The notes: generated by a model from the sequence alone, not told the origin. Shown: positions 40,496 through 48,610, counted from the first letter of the stretch. The stretch: 64,000 nt of DNA from Geodermatophilus pulveris (GCF_900188375.1 NZ_FZOO01000004.1:412437-476436), one strand, 5' to 3'. Translations and numbers: made by a program.

Positions 40496-40936
40496 GTGCC
40501 CACCCCCGACGACGCCGGCGGCGACCTGCCGGTCACCGGGTCCCTCGTCGTGCCCGCGGCCGCACTCGGCTGGCGGTTCTCCCGCTCGTCGGGCCCCGGC
40601 GGGCAGGGGGTGAACACCGCCGACTCCCGGGTGGAGCTGTCGGTGGCGCCGCTCGCCCTGCCGGGGCTCACCGACGCCCAGCGGCAGCGGCTCGCTGACC
40701 GGCTGGCCGGCCGGCTGGTGGACGGCGTCCTGACCGTGGCCGCCAGCGAGCACCGCCAGCAGCTGCGCAACCGGCAGGCCGCCCGCGAGCGGCTGGCCGC
40801 CGTGCTGCGCGCGGCGCTGGCCCCGCCGCCGGCCGCCCGTCGGCGCACCCGCCCGACGCGGGGGTCCCAGGAGCGGCGCATCCGGGCCAAGAAGCAGCGC
40901 GGCGAGCTGAAGAAGCAGCGCCGCACCTGGGACTGA
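40496..40936 (+). CDS. arfB: Release-factor-like ribosome rescue hydrolase
   Basis: 146 residues. The catalytic GGQ is in SSGPGGQGVNTADSRVEL. The rest matches ArfB/YaeJ: a compact RF domain 3 followed by a basic tail (RGSQERRIRAKKQRGELKKQ) that enters the empty mRNA channel of stalled ribosomes. It hydrolyses peptidyl-tRNA on non-stop complexes. GTG 40496 lies 23 bp after yidD. No stop-codon recognition domain is present, as expected. Confidence 0.9.
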   Translation: MPTPDDAGGDLPVTGSLVVPAAALGWRFSRSSGPGGQGVNTADSRVELSVAPLALPGLTDAQRQRLADRLAGRLVDGVLTVAASEHRQQLRNRQAARERLAAVLRAALAPPPAARRRTRPTRGSQERRIRAKKQRGELKKQRRTWD

Positions 40937-40983
40937 GACCCCGCCACCGGGAGGGGGTCCGCCCCGGCCGGGCAGCTCGACGG

Positions 40984-41154
40984 TCAGGCCGGCTCGGGCA
41001 CGCCGCCCGGGTCACCCCCGGGGTCGTCGGGGGTCGGCTCGACCGGCGCGGGCGGCAGCGGCTCGGGGGCGTCGGGGAGCAGCTCGCCCGGGTCGTCCGG
41101 CACCGGCTCGGTGGGGTCGATGACCGGTTCCGGCTCGGGCAGTGGCGAGACCAT
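40984..41154 (-). CDS. Small acidic Pro-rich hypothetical protein
   Basis: 56 residues from ATG 41154, or 70 from ATG 41196. It is composed almost wholly of Pro, Asp, Glu and Gly (LPEPEPVIDPTEPVPDDPGE), with no hydrophobic core, so it would be disordered. Similar composition occurs in the acidic protein at 11445-11645. No Shine-Dalgarno site is evident, and it could be a chance open frame. Confidence 0.35.
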   Translation of the reverse strand: MVSPLPEPEPVIDPTEPVPDDPGELLPDAPEPLPPAPVEPTPDDPGGDPGGVPEPA

Positions 41155-41217
41155 CCCGGCAGTCAACCAGCCGGCCGGCCGGTCCGGCGACGGCACGGCG
41201 CCGCGGGCGGGTGCCGC

Positions 41218-41841
41218 TCAGCGCGCCGGCGGGCGCACCAGCAGCCACTGCGCCAGCCCGCCGTCCGCCGCCGGCACCTCCCGGTCGACCTCGAAGCCCA
41301 CCCGCCGCAGGAACCGGACGGCCGCCCACGTGGACACCACCGCGGCGGCGGGCAGCCCGGTGGTGTCGCAGTGCGCCAGCCCCGGCTGCAGCAGCGCGGT
41401 GCCGTAGCCGAGCCGGCGGCTGCTCGGCCGGGTGCCCAGGTGCGCCAGCCACCAGTGCGCACCGGCGGGGCGGGCGGCGTCGACCAGGTCGCGGGTGCGG
41501 CGGACGGCGTCCCAGCGCAGGCCGTGCACGTGCGGCAGCTCCCGGTCCAGCGCCGCCCGCACGTCCTCCGGGAGCGGCCGGGTGCCCGGGGCGCCGTCCG
41601 GGGGCACCCAGGCGGCGACGGCGGTGACGTCCTCGGTGACCCACCCGCTGCCGGTGGACACCGCGCGGTGCCCGGCGTCCAGCTCGGCCAGCCGGGTCAG
41701 CCGCTGCACCCGGCCGTCGTCGGGCAGCGCCCAGCGGGCCCAGCGCGAGGTGGCCTGCACGAGGGTGAGCGTGGCGGCCACCCGTGGCACGTCGCGCGGC
41801 TCGGCGGCGCGGACCGACGGGCTGCCGAGGTGCACGGTCAT
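41218..41841 (-). CDS. GNAT family N-acetyltransferase
   Basis: 207 residues. The acetyl-CoA loop is in HLGTRPSSRRLGYGTALLQP near residue 150, a variant of the R/Q-x-x-G-x-G/A motif, followed by AAVRFLRRVGFEVDREVP, a typical GNAT ending. The N-terminal part has VRAAEPRDVPRVAATL, the first strand and helix. The target may be a small amine, antibiotic or protein; it cannot be told. ATG 41841 is used; GTG 41853 and an earlier ATG are possible. Single gene, convergent with arfB. Confidence 0.83.
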   Translation of the reverse strand: MTVHLGSPSVRAAEPRDVPRVAATLTLVQATSRWARWALPDDGRVQRLTRLAELDAGHRAVSTGSGWVTEDVTAVAAWVPPDGAPGTRPLPEDVRAALDRELPHVHGLRWDAVRRTRDLVDAARPAGAHWWLAHLGTRPSSRRLGYGTALLQPGLAHCDTTGLPAAAVVSTWAAVRFLRRVGFEVDREVPAADGGLAQWLLVRPPAR

Positions 41842-41932
41842 CACGCGGTCGGCCACGACGGCCAGCCTAGGCACGCCCGCACGATCACCGCCGGGACGCC
41901 GTGGGGTGCCCGGAGGCCAGGCTCGACGCAGC

Positions 41933-42511
41933 TCACCGGGCGGGGCGGGCGCGCACGTGCATGCGCTCGCCCTGCGGGCCCACGAGGATCAGCGTCTCCG
42001 CCGGCTCGGGGAACGGGTTGGAGAAGGCGTGCGGCACCCGGGTGTCGAACTCGACCACCTCGCCGGGGCCCAGCACGAAGTCGCGCGGGCCGAGCAGCAG
42101 CCGGATCCGCCCGGAGAGGACGTAGAGCCACTCGTAGCCCTCGTGGACCTTCTGCTCGGTGTTGCCGACCTGCCACCGCGGCGGGAACAGCTGCTTGTAG
42201 GCCTGCAGCCCGCTGCCGGGCTGCCGGGTCAGGGGCACCATCGTCATCCCGTCCAGGTCGATCGGGTGGCCGTGCACCCTCGGGTCGGGAGGCGCCGAGG
42301 TGTCGACCAGGTCGTCGAGGGCCACGCCGTACGTGCGGGCCAGCGGCAGCAGCAGCTCGAGGGTGGGGCGGCGCCCACCTGACTCCAGCCGGGAGAGCGT
42401 GCTGACCGAGATGCCGGTGCCCTGGGCGACCTCGGCCAGCGTGCGCCCGCTCCGGCCGCGCAGCGCTCGCAGCCGGGGGCCCACGTTCTGCAGGACGTCG
42501 TCGTCGGTCAT
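41933..42511 (-). CDS. XRE family regulator with cupin domain
   Basis: 192 residues. A helix-turn-helix occupies residues about 10-65 (TLAEVAQGTGISVSTLSRLE) and a cupin the last 90 (HEGYEWLYVLSGRIRLLLGP, then FDTRVPHAFSNPFPEPAE). The cupin His and Glu residues could bind a metal or small acid. Such proteins generally repress a divergent enzyme gene, here the thioredoxin-reductase-like gene 68 bp away. The shared region has the repeats at 42523-42550. Close analogues beside the same two enzymes appear, to my recollection, in other actinobacteria. Confidence 0.88.
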   Translation of the reverse strand: MTDDDVLQNVGPRLRALRGRSGRTLAEVAQGTGISVSTLSRLESGGRRPTLELLLPLARTYGVALDDLVDTSAPPDPRVHGHPIDLDGMTMVPLTRQPGSGLQAYKQLFPPRWQVGNTEQKVHEGYEWLYVLSGRIRLLLGPRDFVLGPGEVVEFDTRVPHAFSNPFPEPAETLILVGPQGERMHVRARPAR

Positions 42512-42522
42512 GCTCGCCAGTT

Positions 42523-42550
42523 TGCCATCTCGGCAATCGCCGTTGCCATC
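42523..42550. promoter_or_regulatory. Candidate operator of the XRE-cupin regulator
   Basis: TTGCC-N5-GGCAA (42523-42537) is a perfect inverted repeat. TTGCCATC is repeated at 42523 and 42543, 20 bp apart or about two helical turns. The sites lie 11 bp upstream of the regulator start and about 30 bp upstream of the oxidoreductase start. Confidence 0.55.
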
Positions 42551-42579
42551 GTTGCTGGTCCGGGTCCAGAGTGGTCGGC

Positions 42580-43527
42580 ATGGACGAGCGGTACGACGTG
42601 GTGGTCATCGGCGGCGGCGCGGCGGGCCTGAGCGGAGCGCTCACCCTGGCCCGCGCCCGGCGCAGCGTGCTGGTGGTGGACACGGGCGAGCCCCGCAACG
42701 CACCGGCCGGGCACGTGCACAACTACCTGGGCCGCGAGGGCACCCCTCCGGCGGAGCTCTACGCGACCGGACGGAGCGAGGTGGAGAGCTACGGGGGCAC
42801 GGTCGTGACCGGACGGGTCACCGCGGTCCGCCGTGAGGACGACGGGTTCGCCCTGGACCTGGAGGACGGCGGGGGCGTGCGGGCTCGGCGGGTGCTGCTG
42901 GCCTCGGGCCTGACCGACGACCTGCCGGACCTGCCCGGTGTCGCCGAGCGGTGGGGGAGCACGGTGCTGCACTGCCCCTACTGCCACGGGTGGGAGGTCC
43001 GCGACCGGGCGGTCGGCATCGTGAGCACCGGCGCCCTGGGCGCCCATGCCGCGCTCCTGTGGCGCCAGTGGACCGACGACGTCGTGCTGTTCGTGCACAG
43101 CGGGCTCGGGCCCACCGACGAGGAGCTGGAGCAGTTCGAGGCGCGGGGGGTGCGGGTCGTCCGCGGGGAGGTGGCCGGGCTCGAGGGCGGCGCCGACGTC
43201 CGGATGGCGGACGGCGTGCTGGTCGAGCGGGACGCGGTGGTCGTCGCGCCCCGGTTCGTCGCCAACGCCGAGCTGCTGGCGGACCTGGGCGCGACCCCGG
43301 TGGCGCAGGAGGTGCACGGCTGGGTGATGGGCAGCTACCTGCCCGCCGACCCGACCGGCCGCACCGAGGTGCCCGGTGTCTGGGTGGCGGGCAACGCCGG
43401 GGACCTGAGCGCTCAGGTGATCGTCGCCGCGGCCCAGGGCCTGCGCGCGGGCGCGATGCTCAACGCCGACCTGGTCACCGAGGACAACGCCCGTGCGGTG
43501 GCGGAGCAGCGGAGCGCGGCGGCATGA
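42580..43527 (+). CDS. Thioredoxin-reductase-like FAD-dependent oxidoreductase
   Basis: 315 residues. FAD-binding GGGAAGLSGALTLARA is at the N-terminus, a redox pair CPYCHGWEVRD near residue 130, and a FAD-closing VWVAGNAGDLSAQVIVAAAQG at the end. It looks like thioredoxin reductase, but the NADPH motif GxGxxA is replaced by VSTGALGAHAALL, so the electron donor may differ. The group acts on disulfides of unknown partners. ATG 42580 is chosen; a GTG 9 bp upstream is possible. It overlaps the methyltransferase by 4 bp and is divergent from the XRE-cupin regulator. Confidence 0.87.
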   Translation: MDERYDVVVIGGGAAGLSGALTLARARRSVLVVDTGEPRNAPAGHVHNYLGREGTPPAELYATGRSEVESYGGTVVTGRVTAVRREDDGFALDLEDGGGVRARRVLLASGLTDDLPDLPGVAERWGSTVLHCPYCHGWEVRDRAVGIVSTGALGAHAALLWRQWTDDVVLFVHSGLGPTDEELEQFEARGVRVVRGEVAGLEGGADVRMADGVLVERDAVVVAPRFVANAELLADLGATPVAQEVHGWVMGSYLPADPTGRTEVPGVWVAGNAGDLSAQVIVAAAQGLRAGAMLNADLVTEDNARAVAEQRSAAA

Positions 43528-44156
43528 GGGCCACCGACCGCGAGTCCTACGACCGGCTGTACCGGTCCACGTCCGCGGTGTGGAGCGGCCGCGCCAACCG
43601 GCAGCTCGTGGACGAGGCGGACGGGCTCCCGCCCGGCAGGGCGCTGGACGCCGGCTGCGGCGAGGGGGGCGACGCCCTGTGGCTGGCCGAGCGCGGCTGG
43701 CGGGTGACGGCGGTGGACTTCTCCCGGGTGGCGCTCGAGCGGGCGGCGGCGGGTGCACGCGCACGGGGCCTGGCGGACCGGGTCGAGTGGGTGCACGCCG
43801 ACCTGGACCGGTGGGCGCCTCCCGCGGGGCGCTTCGACCTGGTGACGGCGCACTACCTGCACGCGAGCTGGTCGGACCGCGCGGGCGTGTTCCGGCGGCT
43901 GGCGGCCGCCGTCGCGCCGGGCGGCACCCTGCTGGTGGTCGGCCACCAGCACGGCGCGGCGTGGGAGCACGGACACCAGCACGCCCACGACCCGGACGTC
44001 CTCCACCGCGCGGAGGACGTCGCAGCGGTGCTGGACCCGGCGGAGTGGGAGGGCGTCGTCACCGAGACCCGGGAGCGTGACCCGGAGGCCACGGCGCGGA
44101 CGGGCAACCCGGTCCCGGACACCGTGCTGGTCGCGCGGCGGTCAGCAGCGCAGTAG
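43524..44156 (+). CDS. Class I SAM-dependent methyltransferase, His-rich
   Basis: 210 residues. SAM-binding motif I is LDAGCGEGGDALWLAERGW, followed by VTAVDFSRVALERA and a motif IV-like FDLVTAHYLHASW. Just after the core is a histidine-rich stretch (GHQHGAAWEHGHQHAHDPD), which could bind a metal. It is coupled to the thioredoxin-reductase-like gene by ATGA overlap, so both likely work on one thiol or metal-linked substrate, as in tellurite or thiol S-methylation. That link is inference. Confidence 0.85.
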   Translation: MRATDRESYDRLYRSTSAVWSGRANRQLVDEADGLPPGRALDAGCGEGGDALWLAERGWRVTAVDFSRVALERAAAGARARGLADRVEWVHADLDRWAPPAGRFDLVTAHYLHASWSDRAGVFRRLAAAVAPGGTLLVVGHQHGAAWEHGHQHAHDPDVLHRAEDVAAVLDPAEWEGVVTETRERDPEATARTGNPVPDTVLVARRSAAQ

Positions 44157-44198
44157 CCCGCGGCCGGCCGTGTCCCCGCGCCACCGTCGCGGCCGGGT

Positions 44199-44996
44199 TC
44201 AGGTTCGAGGGGGTCCCAGATCGGCCAGCGCGGCCGCGACGTCGTCGTCCCGCACGAAGCCCAGCGCCAGCAGCCGGTGCACCAGCACGCCGCGGCGGGT
44301 CAGCCGCAGGTCGGCCGGGCGCAGCCGGGGCAGCGCGGCACCCCCCGGCCGCGGCCGGGCCGGCGGCGGGTCCAGCAGCCCCGTCTGCTGCAGGTCCGCG
44401 ACGTCCTCGCGGGCGCCCCACGCCGCCCAGCCGCGCGGGTCGTCGGCCAGCGGGGTCATCGGCAGCGGGGCGCGGTCGCGGCGGCCGACGCCGGCCAGCA
44501 GCACCAGCTGCCGCCAGGTGAGCCCGGTGGCCAGGGCCAGCGCCCGCTCGACCACGGCGGCGTCCAGGTCGGGCGACCAGGCGACCTCGGCCAGCAGGTA
44601 GCCCAGGTGCCGCACCCGCCGCTCCTCGTGCGACCCGCGGGCCGCCGACACCACGGCCTCGGCCACGGTGTCCGCGGCCGAGCGGCCGCCGGCCCGCGCG
44701 GCGAAGAAGCCGTCGTCGCGGACCGGGCGCCCGCCACGGGCCAGCGCGACCCCGTGCTCGACGGCGAACGCCAGCACCGCCCCGGCGCGGGCCCGCTCGC
44801 GGGGGACGCCGACCTGCGCCGCCTCGTCGGCCGCCGCGCGCAGGCAGCGGGCCAGCCGATCGGGCAGCTGCACCGCGGCCGGAGCCGGGCCGGGGTAGAC
44901 CACCGCCGCGGCGCTGCGGCTCATGGTCCCCGCGACCGCGGCGCCGGCCTCCAGCAGGGCGCGGCCGGCAGCGGCGGGGTCCTCGGTCACGGTCAC
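44199..44996 (-). CDS. Conserved hypothetical helical protein
   Basis: 265 residues, no recognised family. The sequence is largely helical: an Ala-rich N-terminus, a central block (SHEERRVRHLGYLLAEVAWS, then AALATGLTWRQL-type helices) and a C-terminal stretch (LRPADLRLTRRGVLVHRLLA) that looks like a small winged helix. No signal peptide or membrane segment. GTG 44996 has GGAGAGG about 9 nt upstream; GTG 44990 is an alternative. It shares its strand with hemD upstream but the 258-bp gap (44997-45254) holds no gene that I can see. Codon bias is native. Confidence 0.6.
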   Translation of the reverse strand: MTVTEDPAAAGRALLEAGAAVAGTMSRSAAAVVYPGPAPAAVQLPDRLARCLRAAADEAAQVGVPRERARAGAVLAFAVEHGVALARGGRPVRDDGFFAARAGGRSAADTVAEAVVSAARGSHEERRVRHLGYLLAEVAWSPDLDAAVVERALALATGLTWRQLVLLAGVGRRDRAPLPMTPLADDPRGWAAWGAREDVADLQQTGLLDPPPARPRPGGAALPRLRPADLRLTRRGVLVHRLLALGFVRDDDVAAALADLGPPRT

Positions 44997-45254
44997 GGCG
45001 ACGATCCTCTCCGCTGGCCGGGCCCCTGCGCACGCCGGTGGCCGGCGGCTCACCCCGCGGGGTCGGCACCGGTGGCCACGACGGACCACGGCGTCTGCCC
45101 GGTGGCAGGCGGGGGGACGACGACTGGCGCCCGGGATCGGGGAGCCGAGCCCTCCGGCCCGCTGAGCCAGCCGTGATCACGGGGTTGTCGCCGCTGTCCG
45201 CGGCGAGCCATCGCGTGTCGCCGGCATCGACCCCATGGTCAGCCGGGGGAGGGA

Positions 45255-46346
45255 TCAGACCGCCAGGCGGGCGCCACCCCCGGCCACCGTCTCCACCAGG
45301 CCGGGGCCGAGCGCGGCCCGCAGCCCGGTCACGGCCGCCTCGGCGGCGGGCCCGGCCACGACGACCCCCGGGCGGGCGGCCAGCGCCCGCAGCAGCGCCA
45401 TCGGACCGGGTGCCGGCTCCACCAGGCGCCCGTCGAGCACGGCGGCGTGCCCGCGGACCTGCAGCTCCCGCCCGCCCACCCGCAGCACCGGGTCCCGCCC
45501 GGGCAGCCGGGCGACCACCTCGCGGGCCAGGGCACCCAGCCGGGCCCGCTCGGGCTGCACCGCGTCGACGCCCGCGGCGGCCAGCGGGGCGGCGGTCACC
45601 GGGCCCACCGCCACCGGCAGCACGCCGTCCCGGAGTGCCGCGACCAGCTCGGCGTGCCGGCCCGCCTCCCCGGCCGTCGACAGCAGGCTGGCCGCCGCCG
45701 GCGCGCTGGTGAAGGTGACCGCGTCGACCTCGCCGGCGACCACGGAGTCGACCAGCCGGCGCAGCGGTGCGACGTCCTCGGGCGGCACCCAGCGGTACAC
45801 CGGCACGGTCACCACCTCGGCACCGGCCGCCCGCAGCGCCGCGACGACGTCGGCCAACGGGTCCCCGTGCAGCTGGACGGCGATCCGCCGCCCCTCCAGC
45901 GGGCCCTCCGCGCCGGACAGCAGGTGCTCGAGCACCTCCGCGGAGGACTCCGAGGCCGGCGACCAGGCGTCCACCAGCCCGCCGCCGCGGATGGCCCCGC
46001 GCGCCTTGGGGCCGCGGGCGAGCACCCGCGCCCCGCGCAGGTGGTCGACCAGCGGCAGGTCCCACGCCCCGGCGGCGGCCAGCCACCCGCGGAAGCCGAC
46101 GCCGGTGGTCGCCACCGCCACGTCCACCGGCCGGGCCAGCACCTCCCGCGTCGCGGCGACCAGCTCGGCGTCGTCGGCCAGCGGCACGACGCGGATGGCC
46201 GGCGCGTGCACCACCCGCGCGCCCCGGCGGGCCAGCAGCGTGACCAGCTCCCCGGCCCGCCGCTCCGCGGTCACCGCGACGGTGTACCCGGCCAGGGGCG
46301 GCGGTGGCCCGGACCCCGGCGGGGCCCCGGTCGGGACGTCGGTCAC
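45255..46346 (-). CDS. hemD: Uroporphyrinogen-III synthase with C-terminal winged helix
   Basis: 363 residues. The first 260 form HemD, which closes hydroxymethylbilane to uroporphyrinogen III for heme, siroheme and cobalamin: VAVTAERRAGELVTLLARRG, TGVGFRGWL, VDAVTFTSAPAAASLL and AVGPVTAAPL. The last 90 residues (DPVLRVGGRELQVRGHAAVL onward) resemble an OmpR-type DNA-binding domain, as in mycobacterial Rv0260c. Such fusions may link tetrapyrrole supply to gene control, for example of nitrite or sulfite assimilation; no such target is adjacent. No other heme gene is near. Divergent from a PH-domain gene. Confidence 0.88.
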   Translation of the reverse strand: MTDVPTGAPPGSGPPPPLAGYTVAVTAERRAGELVTLLARRGARVVHAPAIRVVPLADDAELVAATREVLARPVDVAVATTGVGFRGWLAAAGAWDLPLVDHLRGARVLARGPKARGAIRGGGLVDAWSPASESSAEVLEHLLSGAEGPLEGRRIAVQLHGDPLADVVAALRAAGAEVVTVPVYRWVPPEDVAPLRRLVDSVVAGEVDAVTFTSAPAAASLLSTAGEAGRHAELVAALRDGVLPVAVGPVTAAPLAAAGVDAVQPERARLGALAREVVARLPGRDPVLRVGGRELQVRGHAAVLDGRLVEPAPGPMALLRALAARPGVVVAGPAAEAAVTGLRAALGPGLVETVAGGGARLAV

Positions 46347-46432
46347 GGCTTCCCCCTCGTCGACGGTGCAGGACCATGGTGCCCGGTGCCGCGGTGCGTC
46401 CCGGCCCGTCCCCGGCCTGGGAGGATCGGTCC

Positions 46433-46927
46433 GTGCCGCCCGCCGCCCCGCCCGCCGTCTCCGCCGTCCCCCGCCGGTGGCGGCTGCTGTGCGCGGCGGC
46501 CGCGCTGGTCGTCGCCGGCGTCCTGACCTACGTCGGCGTGACGCTGCAGGACAACGCCACCGGTGTCGCCCGCTTCACCACTGCCGACCAGGTCGCCCTC
46601 GTCGGCCTCGGGCTGGTGCTGGGCGCCGGCCTGCTGGCCCTCGGCCGCCCGCGGGTGGACGCCGACGCCACCGGCATCCGGGTGCGCAACCTGGCCGGGG
46701 ATCGGGCCCTGCCGTGGACGGCGGTGCAGGCCGTCCGCTTCGACCGGCGCTTCCGCTGGGCGACGCTGCTGCTGACCAACGACGACGAGTTCGCCGTGCT
46801 GGCGATCCAGGGCGCCGACGGCGACCGCGCCGTCGAGGCCGTCGAGGGGCTGCGGGCGCTGCTGGCCGCGGCCCGCGCGGCCGAGCCGCCGCCCCCACCG
46901 CGCCCGCCGCTGCTCTACGACGACTGA
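46433..46927 (+). CDS. Membrane-anchored PH domain protein
   Basis: 164 residues from GTG 46433 (GGGAGG 8 nt upstream). Two N-terminal membrane helices ([19 protein letters not shown] and [18 protein letters not shown]) precede a bacterial PH-like domain ([40 protein letters not shown]). The family is found widely in actinobacteria beside translation genes; its function is not known. The tail is Pro-rich. A strong two-part hairpin ends transcription before the infC promoter. Confidence 0.8.
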   Translation: MPPAAPPAVSAVPRRWRLLCAAAALVVAGVLTYVGVTLQDNATGVARFTTADQVALVGLGLVLGAGLLALGRPRVDADATGIRVRNLAGDRALPWTAVQAVRFDRRFRWATLLLTNDDEFAVLAIQGADGDRAVEAVEGLRALLAAARAAEPPPPPRPPLLYDD

Positions 46928-46934
46928 CGAAGGA

Positions 46935-46985
46935 CCCCCGTCCTCCCCACCCTCCGCAGGCTCAGGGTGGGCCCCTGGACGGGGG
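46935..46985 (+). terminator. Two-tier hairpin after the PH-domain gene
   Basis: CCCCCGTCC (46935-46943) pairs with 46977-46985, and inside it CCCACCCT (46946-46953) pairs with AGGGTGGG (46964-46971). The enclosed CCGCAGGCTC core also appears in the hairpin at 7830-7877. It isolates the PH gene from the infC promoter 25 bp further on. Confidence 0.75.
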
Positions 46986-47010
46986 CCGTTCCATCACGTC
47001 ACCAGGGGGA

Positions 47011-47040
47011 ATGACCGCCCCGCCGGGGACGCTGTAGCAT
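47011..47040 (+). promoter_or_regulatory. Candidate infC operon promoter
   Basis: ATGACC (47011-47016) and TAGCAT (47035-47040) match the TTGACN and TANNNT boxes with an 18-bp spacer. A start of transcription at about 47045-47047 would place the leader ATG at or next to the first base. Confidence 0.55.
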
Positions 47041-47044
47041 CAGC

Positions 47045-47080
47045 ATGCCTCCCCGCTACACGAGGCGCGCGAACCACTGA
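47045..47080 (+). CDS. Leader peptide of the infC operon
   Basis: Eleven codons, [11 protein letters not shown], ending in TGA 47078-47080. No ribosome site precedes the ATG, but it lies 4 nt after a TAGCAT box, so the message may be leaderless. Four Arg-rich and one Tyr/His residues make it a plausible translation sensor. A hairpin starts at the next base. Predicted by eye only. Confidence 0.4.
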   Translation: MPPRYTRRANH

Positions 47081-47252
47081 GCGGCCCCGCCCCGGGCCGC
47101 TCGACCAAGAGGAGCCCGCTCCCACCTGGCGCCGTCGAGGCGTCCAGGTCCCCGGATCGCGGCCCCGGCCCCCGGCCGGGGCCGCGCCGTGCACGAGCCC
47201 CGGCCCGTGCACCCCGGCGAGTGGGCCCCGCGAGCAGCCGCTCGCGGGGCCC
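47081..47252 (+). promoter_or_regulatory. Structured infC leader (hairpin stack)
   Basis: Four hairpins follow in a row. GCGGCCC pairs with 47094-47100; GCGGCCCCGGCC (47159-47170) with 47174-47185 over a CCC loop; TGCACG (47190-47195) with CGTGCA (about 47206-47211); and GGGCCCCGCGAGC (47223-47235) with 47240-47252 over AGCC. The two long perfect stems could end transcription or block the infC ribosome site. Autoregulation by IF3, L35 or L20, or attenuation through the leader peptide, is inferred. Confidence 0.55.
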
Positions 47253-47315
47253 TCCGCACGTCGGCGTCCGGTGGCACCCAGCGGGCCCTCCCCATGCAGC
47301 AGCAGAGGAGAGGCC

Positions 47316-47897
47316 ATCACCGAGCCCCGCATCAACGACCGTATCCGCGTCCCCGAGGTCCGCCTGGTCGGTCCCGAGGGCGAGCAGGTCGGCATCGTGC
47401 CGATCGGCGAGGCGTTGCGCCTGGCCCAGGACTCCGAACTCGACCTCGTCGAGGTCGCCCCCATGGCCCGGCCGCCGGTCGCGAAGCTCATGGACTACGG
47501 CAAGTTCAAGTACGAGTCCGCCCAGAAGGCCCGCGAGGCCCGGCGGAACCAGGCGCTCACCGTCATCAAGGAGATGCGGCTGCGCCTGAAGATCGACCCG
47601 CACGACTACGAGACCAAGAAGGGCCACGTCGAGCGCTTCCTGCGGGGCGGCGACAAGGTCAAGATCACCGTGATGTTCCGCGGCCGCGAGCAGTCCCGGC
47701 CGGAGATGGGCTACCGGCTGCTCCAGCGGCTGGCCACCGACGTCTCCGAGCTCGGGGTGGTCGAGTCCAACCCGAAGCAGGACGGCCGGAACATGGTCAT
47801 GGTGATCGCCCCGCACCGGAACCAGGCCGCCACCGACGGCGCCCGCCGCCAGGCGAAGGCCGAGCGGGCCGCGGAGAACCAGGGCCCGCAGGCCTGA
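47316..47897 (+). CDS. infC: Translation initiation factor IF-3
   Basis: 193 residues. The N-terminal domain begins [20 protein letters not shown] and carries [10 protein letters not shown]; the C-terminal domain has [21 protein letters not shown]3 binds the 30S subunit and rejects non-canonical start codons. The start is unusual: GAGGAG at 47305-47310 is placed 5 nt before an ATC codon (47316), and no ATG or GTG in frame lies close. GTG 47271 is open but has no ribosome site and would add 15 residues unlike the family. An AUC start allows IF3 to limit its own synthesis, as AUU does in E. coli. First structural gene of infC-rpmI-rplT. Confidence 0.9.
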   Translation: MTEPRINDRIRVPEVRLVGPEGEQVGIVPIGEALRLAQDSELDLVEVAPMARPPVAKLMDYGKFKYESAQKAREARRNQALTVIKEMRLRLKIDPHDYETKKGHVERFLRGGDKVKITVMFRGREQSRPEMGYRLLQRLATDVSELGVVESNPKQDGRNMVMVIAPHRNQAATDGARRQAKAERAAENQGPQA

Positions 47898-47999
47898 GCG
47901 GTCCGCCCGCAGCACCGCACCACCACACGGACCGGTGACGCGCGCCGGCCCCCGGGCCGCCGTGCGGCACGGACACACACGACCGACGAGGACGAGGAC

Positions 48000-48194
48000 A
48001 TGCCGAAGCAGAAGACCCACAAGGGGACGGCCAAGCGCGTGCGGGTCACGGGCAGCGGCAAGCTCATGCGCGAGCAGGCCAACAACCAGCACAAGTTCGA
48101 GCACAAGTCCTCGCGTCGCAAGCGCCGGCTGGACTCCGACCAGGTCATCTCCCCGGCCGACACCCGCAACCTCAAGAAGCTGCTCGGGCTCTGA
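48000..48194 (+). CDS. rpmI: 50S ribosomal protein L35
   Basis: 64 residues, the usual size. The sequence PKQKTHKGTAKRVRVTGSGK and HKFEHKSSRRKRRLDSDQV are diagnostic. It is a basic small protein of the large subunit. ATG 48000 follows a GACGAGGACGAGGAC stretch that supplies a ribosome site. It lies about 100 bp after infC and 29 bp before rplT, the conserved order of this operon. Confidence 0.95.
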   Translation: MPKQKTHKGTAKRVRVTGSGKLMREQANNQHKFEHKSSRRKRRLDSDQVISPADTRNLKKLLGL

Positions 48195-48223
48195 GCGCCC
48201 CCTAGACGAGAAGGAGCCCATCC

Positions 48224-48610
48224 GTGGCACGCGTGAAGAGGGCGGTCAACGCCCAGAAGAAGCGTCGGACGACGCTGGAGGCCGCCAGCGGCTACCGGGG
48301 CCAGCGGTCCCGGCTCTACCGCAAGGCCAAGGAGCAGATCCTCCACTCGGCGACCTACCAGTACCGCGACCGCAAGGTGCGCAAGGGTGACTTCCGCAAG
48401 CTGTGGATCACCCGCATCAACGCCGCGGCGCGGCAGAACGACATGACCTACAACCGGTTCATGCAGGGCCTCAAGCTGGCCGGCATCGAGCTGGACCGCC
48501 GCGTGCTGGCCGAGCTGGCCGTCAACGAGCCGGCCGCCTTCGCCGCGCTGGTCGAGACCTCCCGCGCCGCCGTGGCCGCCGCCCCGGCCGGCGGCGAGCA
48601 GGCCGCCTGA
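48224..48610 (+). CDS. rplT: 50S ribosomal protein L20
   Basis: 128 residues. The N-terminus [20 protein letters not shown] and the body [20 protein letters not shown] identify L20, an early-assembly 23S rRNA-binding protein and known autoregulator of this operon in other bacteria. GTG 48224 has GAAGGAG about 6 nt upstream. The last 12 residues are Ala/Gly-rich, longer than the typical L20 end. It is followed after 116 bp by an rRNA methyltransferase. Confidence 0.95.
   Translation: MARVKRAVNAQKKRRTTLEAASGYRGQRSRLYRKAKEQILHSATYQYRDRKVRKGDFRKLWITRINAAARQNDMTYNRFMQGLKLAGIELDRRVLAELAVNEPAAFAALVETSRAAVAAAPAGGEQAA

Noticed and set aside
44997..45254. Gene between the helical protein and hemD
   Set aside because: Open frames here are short and lack ribosome sites and codon bias; nothing recognisable.
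47271..47315. GTG 47271 as the infC start
   Set aside because: No ribosome site precedes it and the extra 15 residues do not look like IF3; the GAGGAG site points to ATC 47316.
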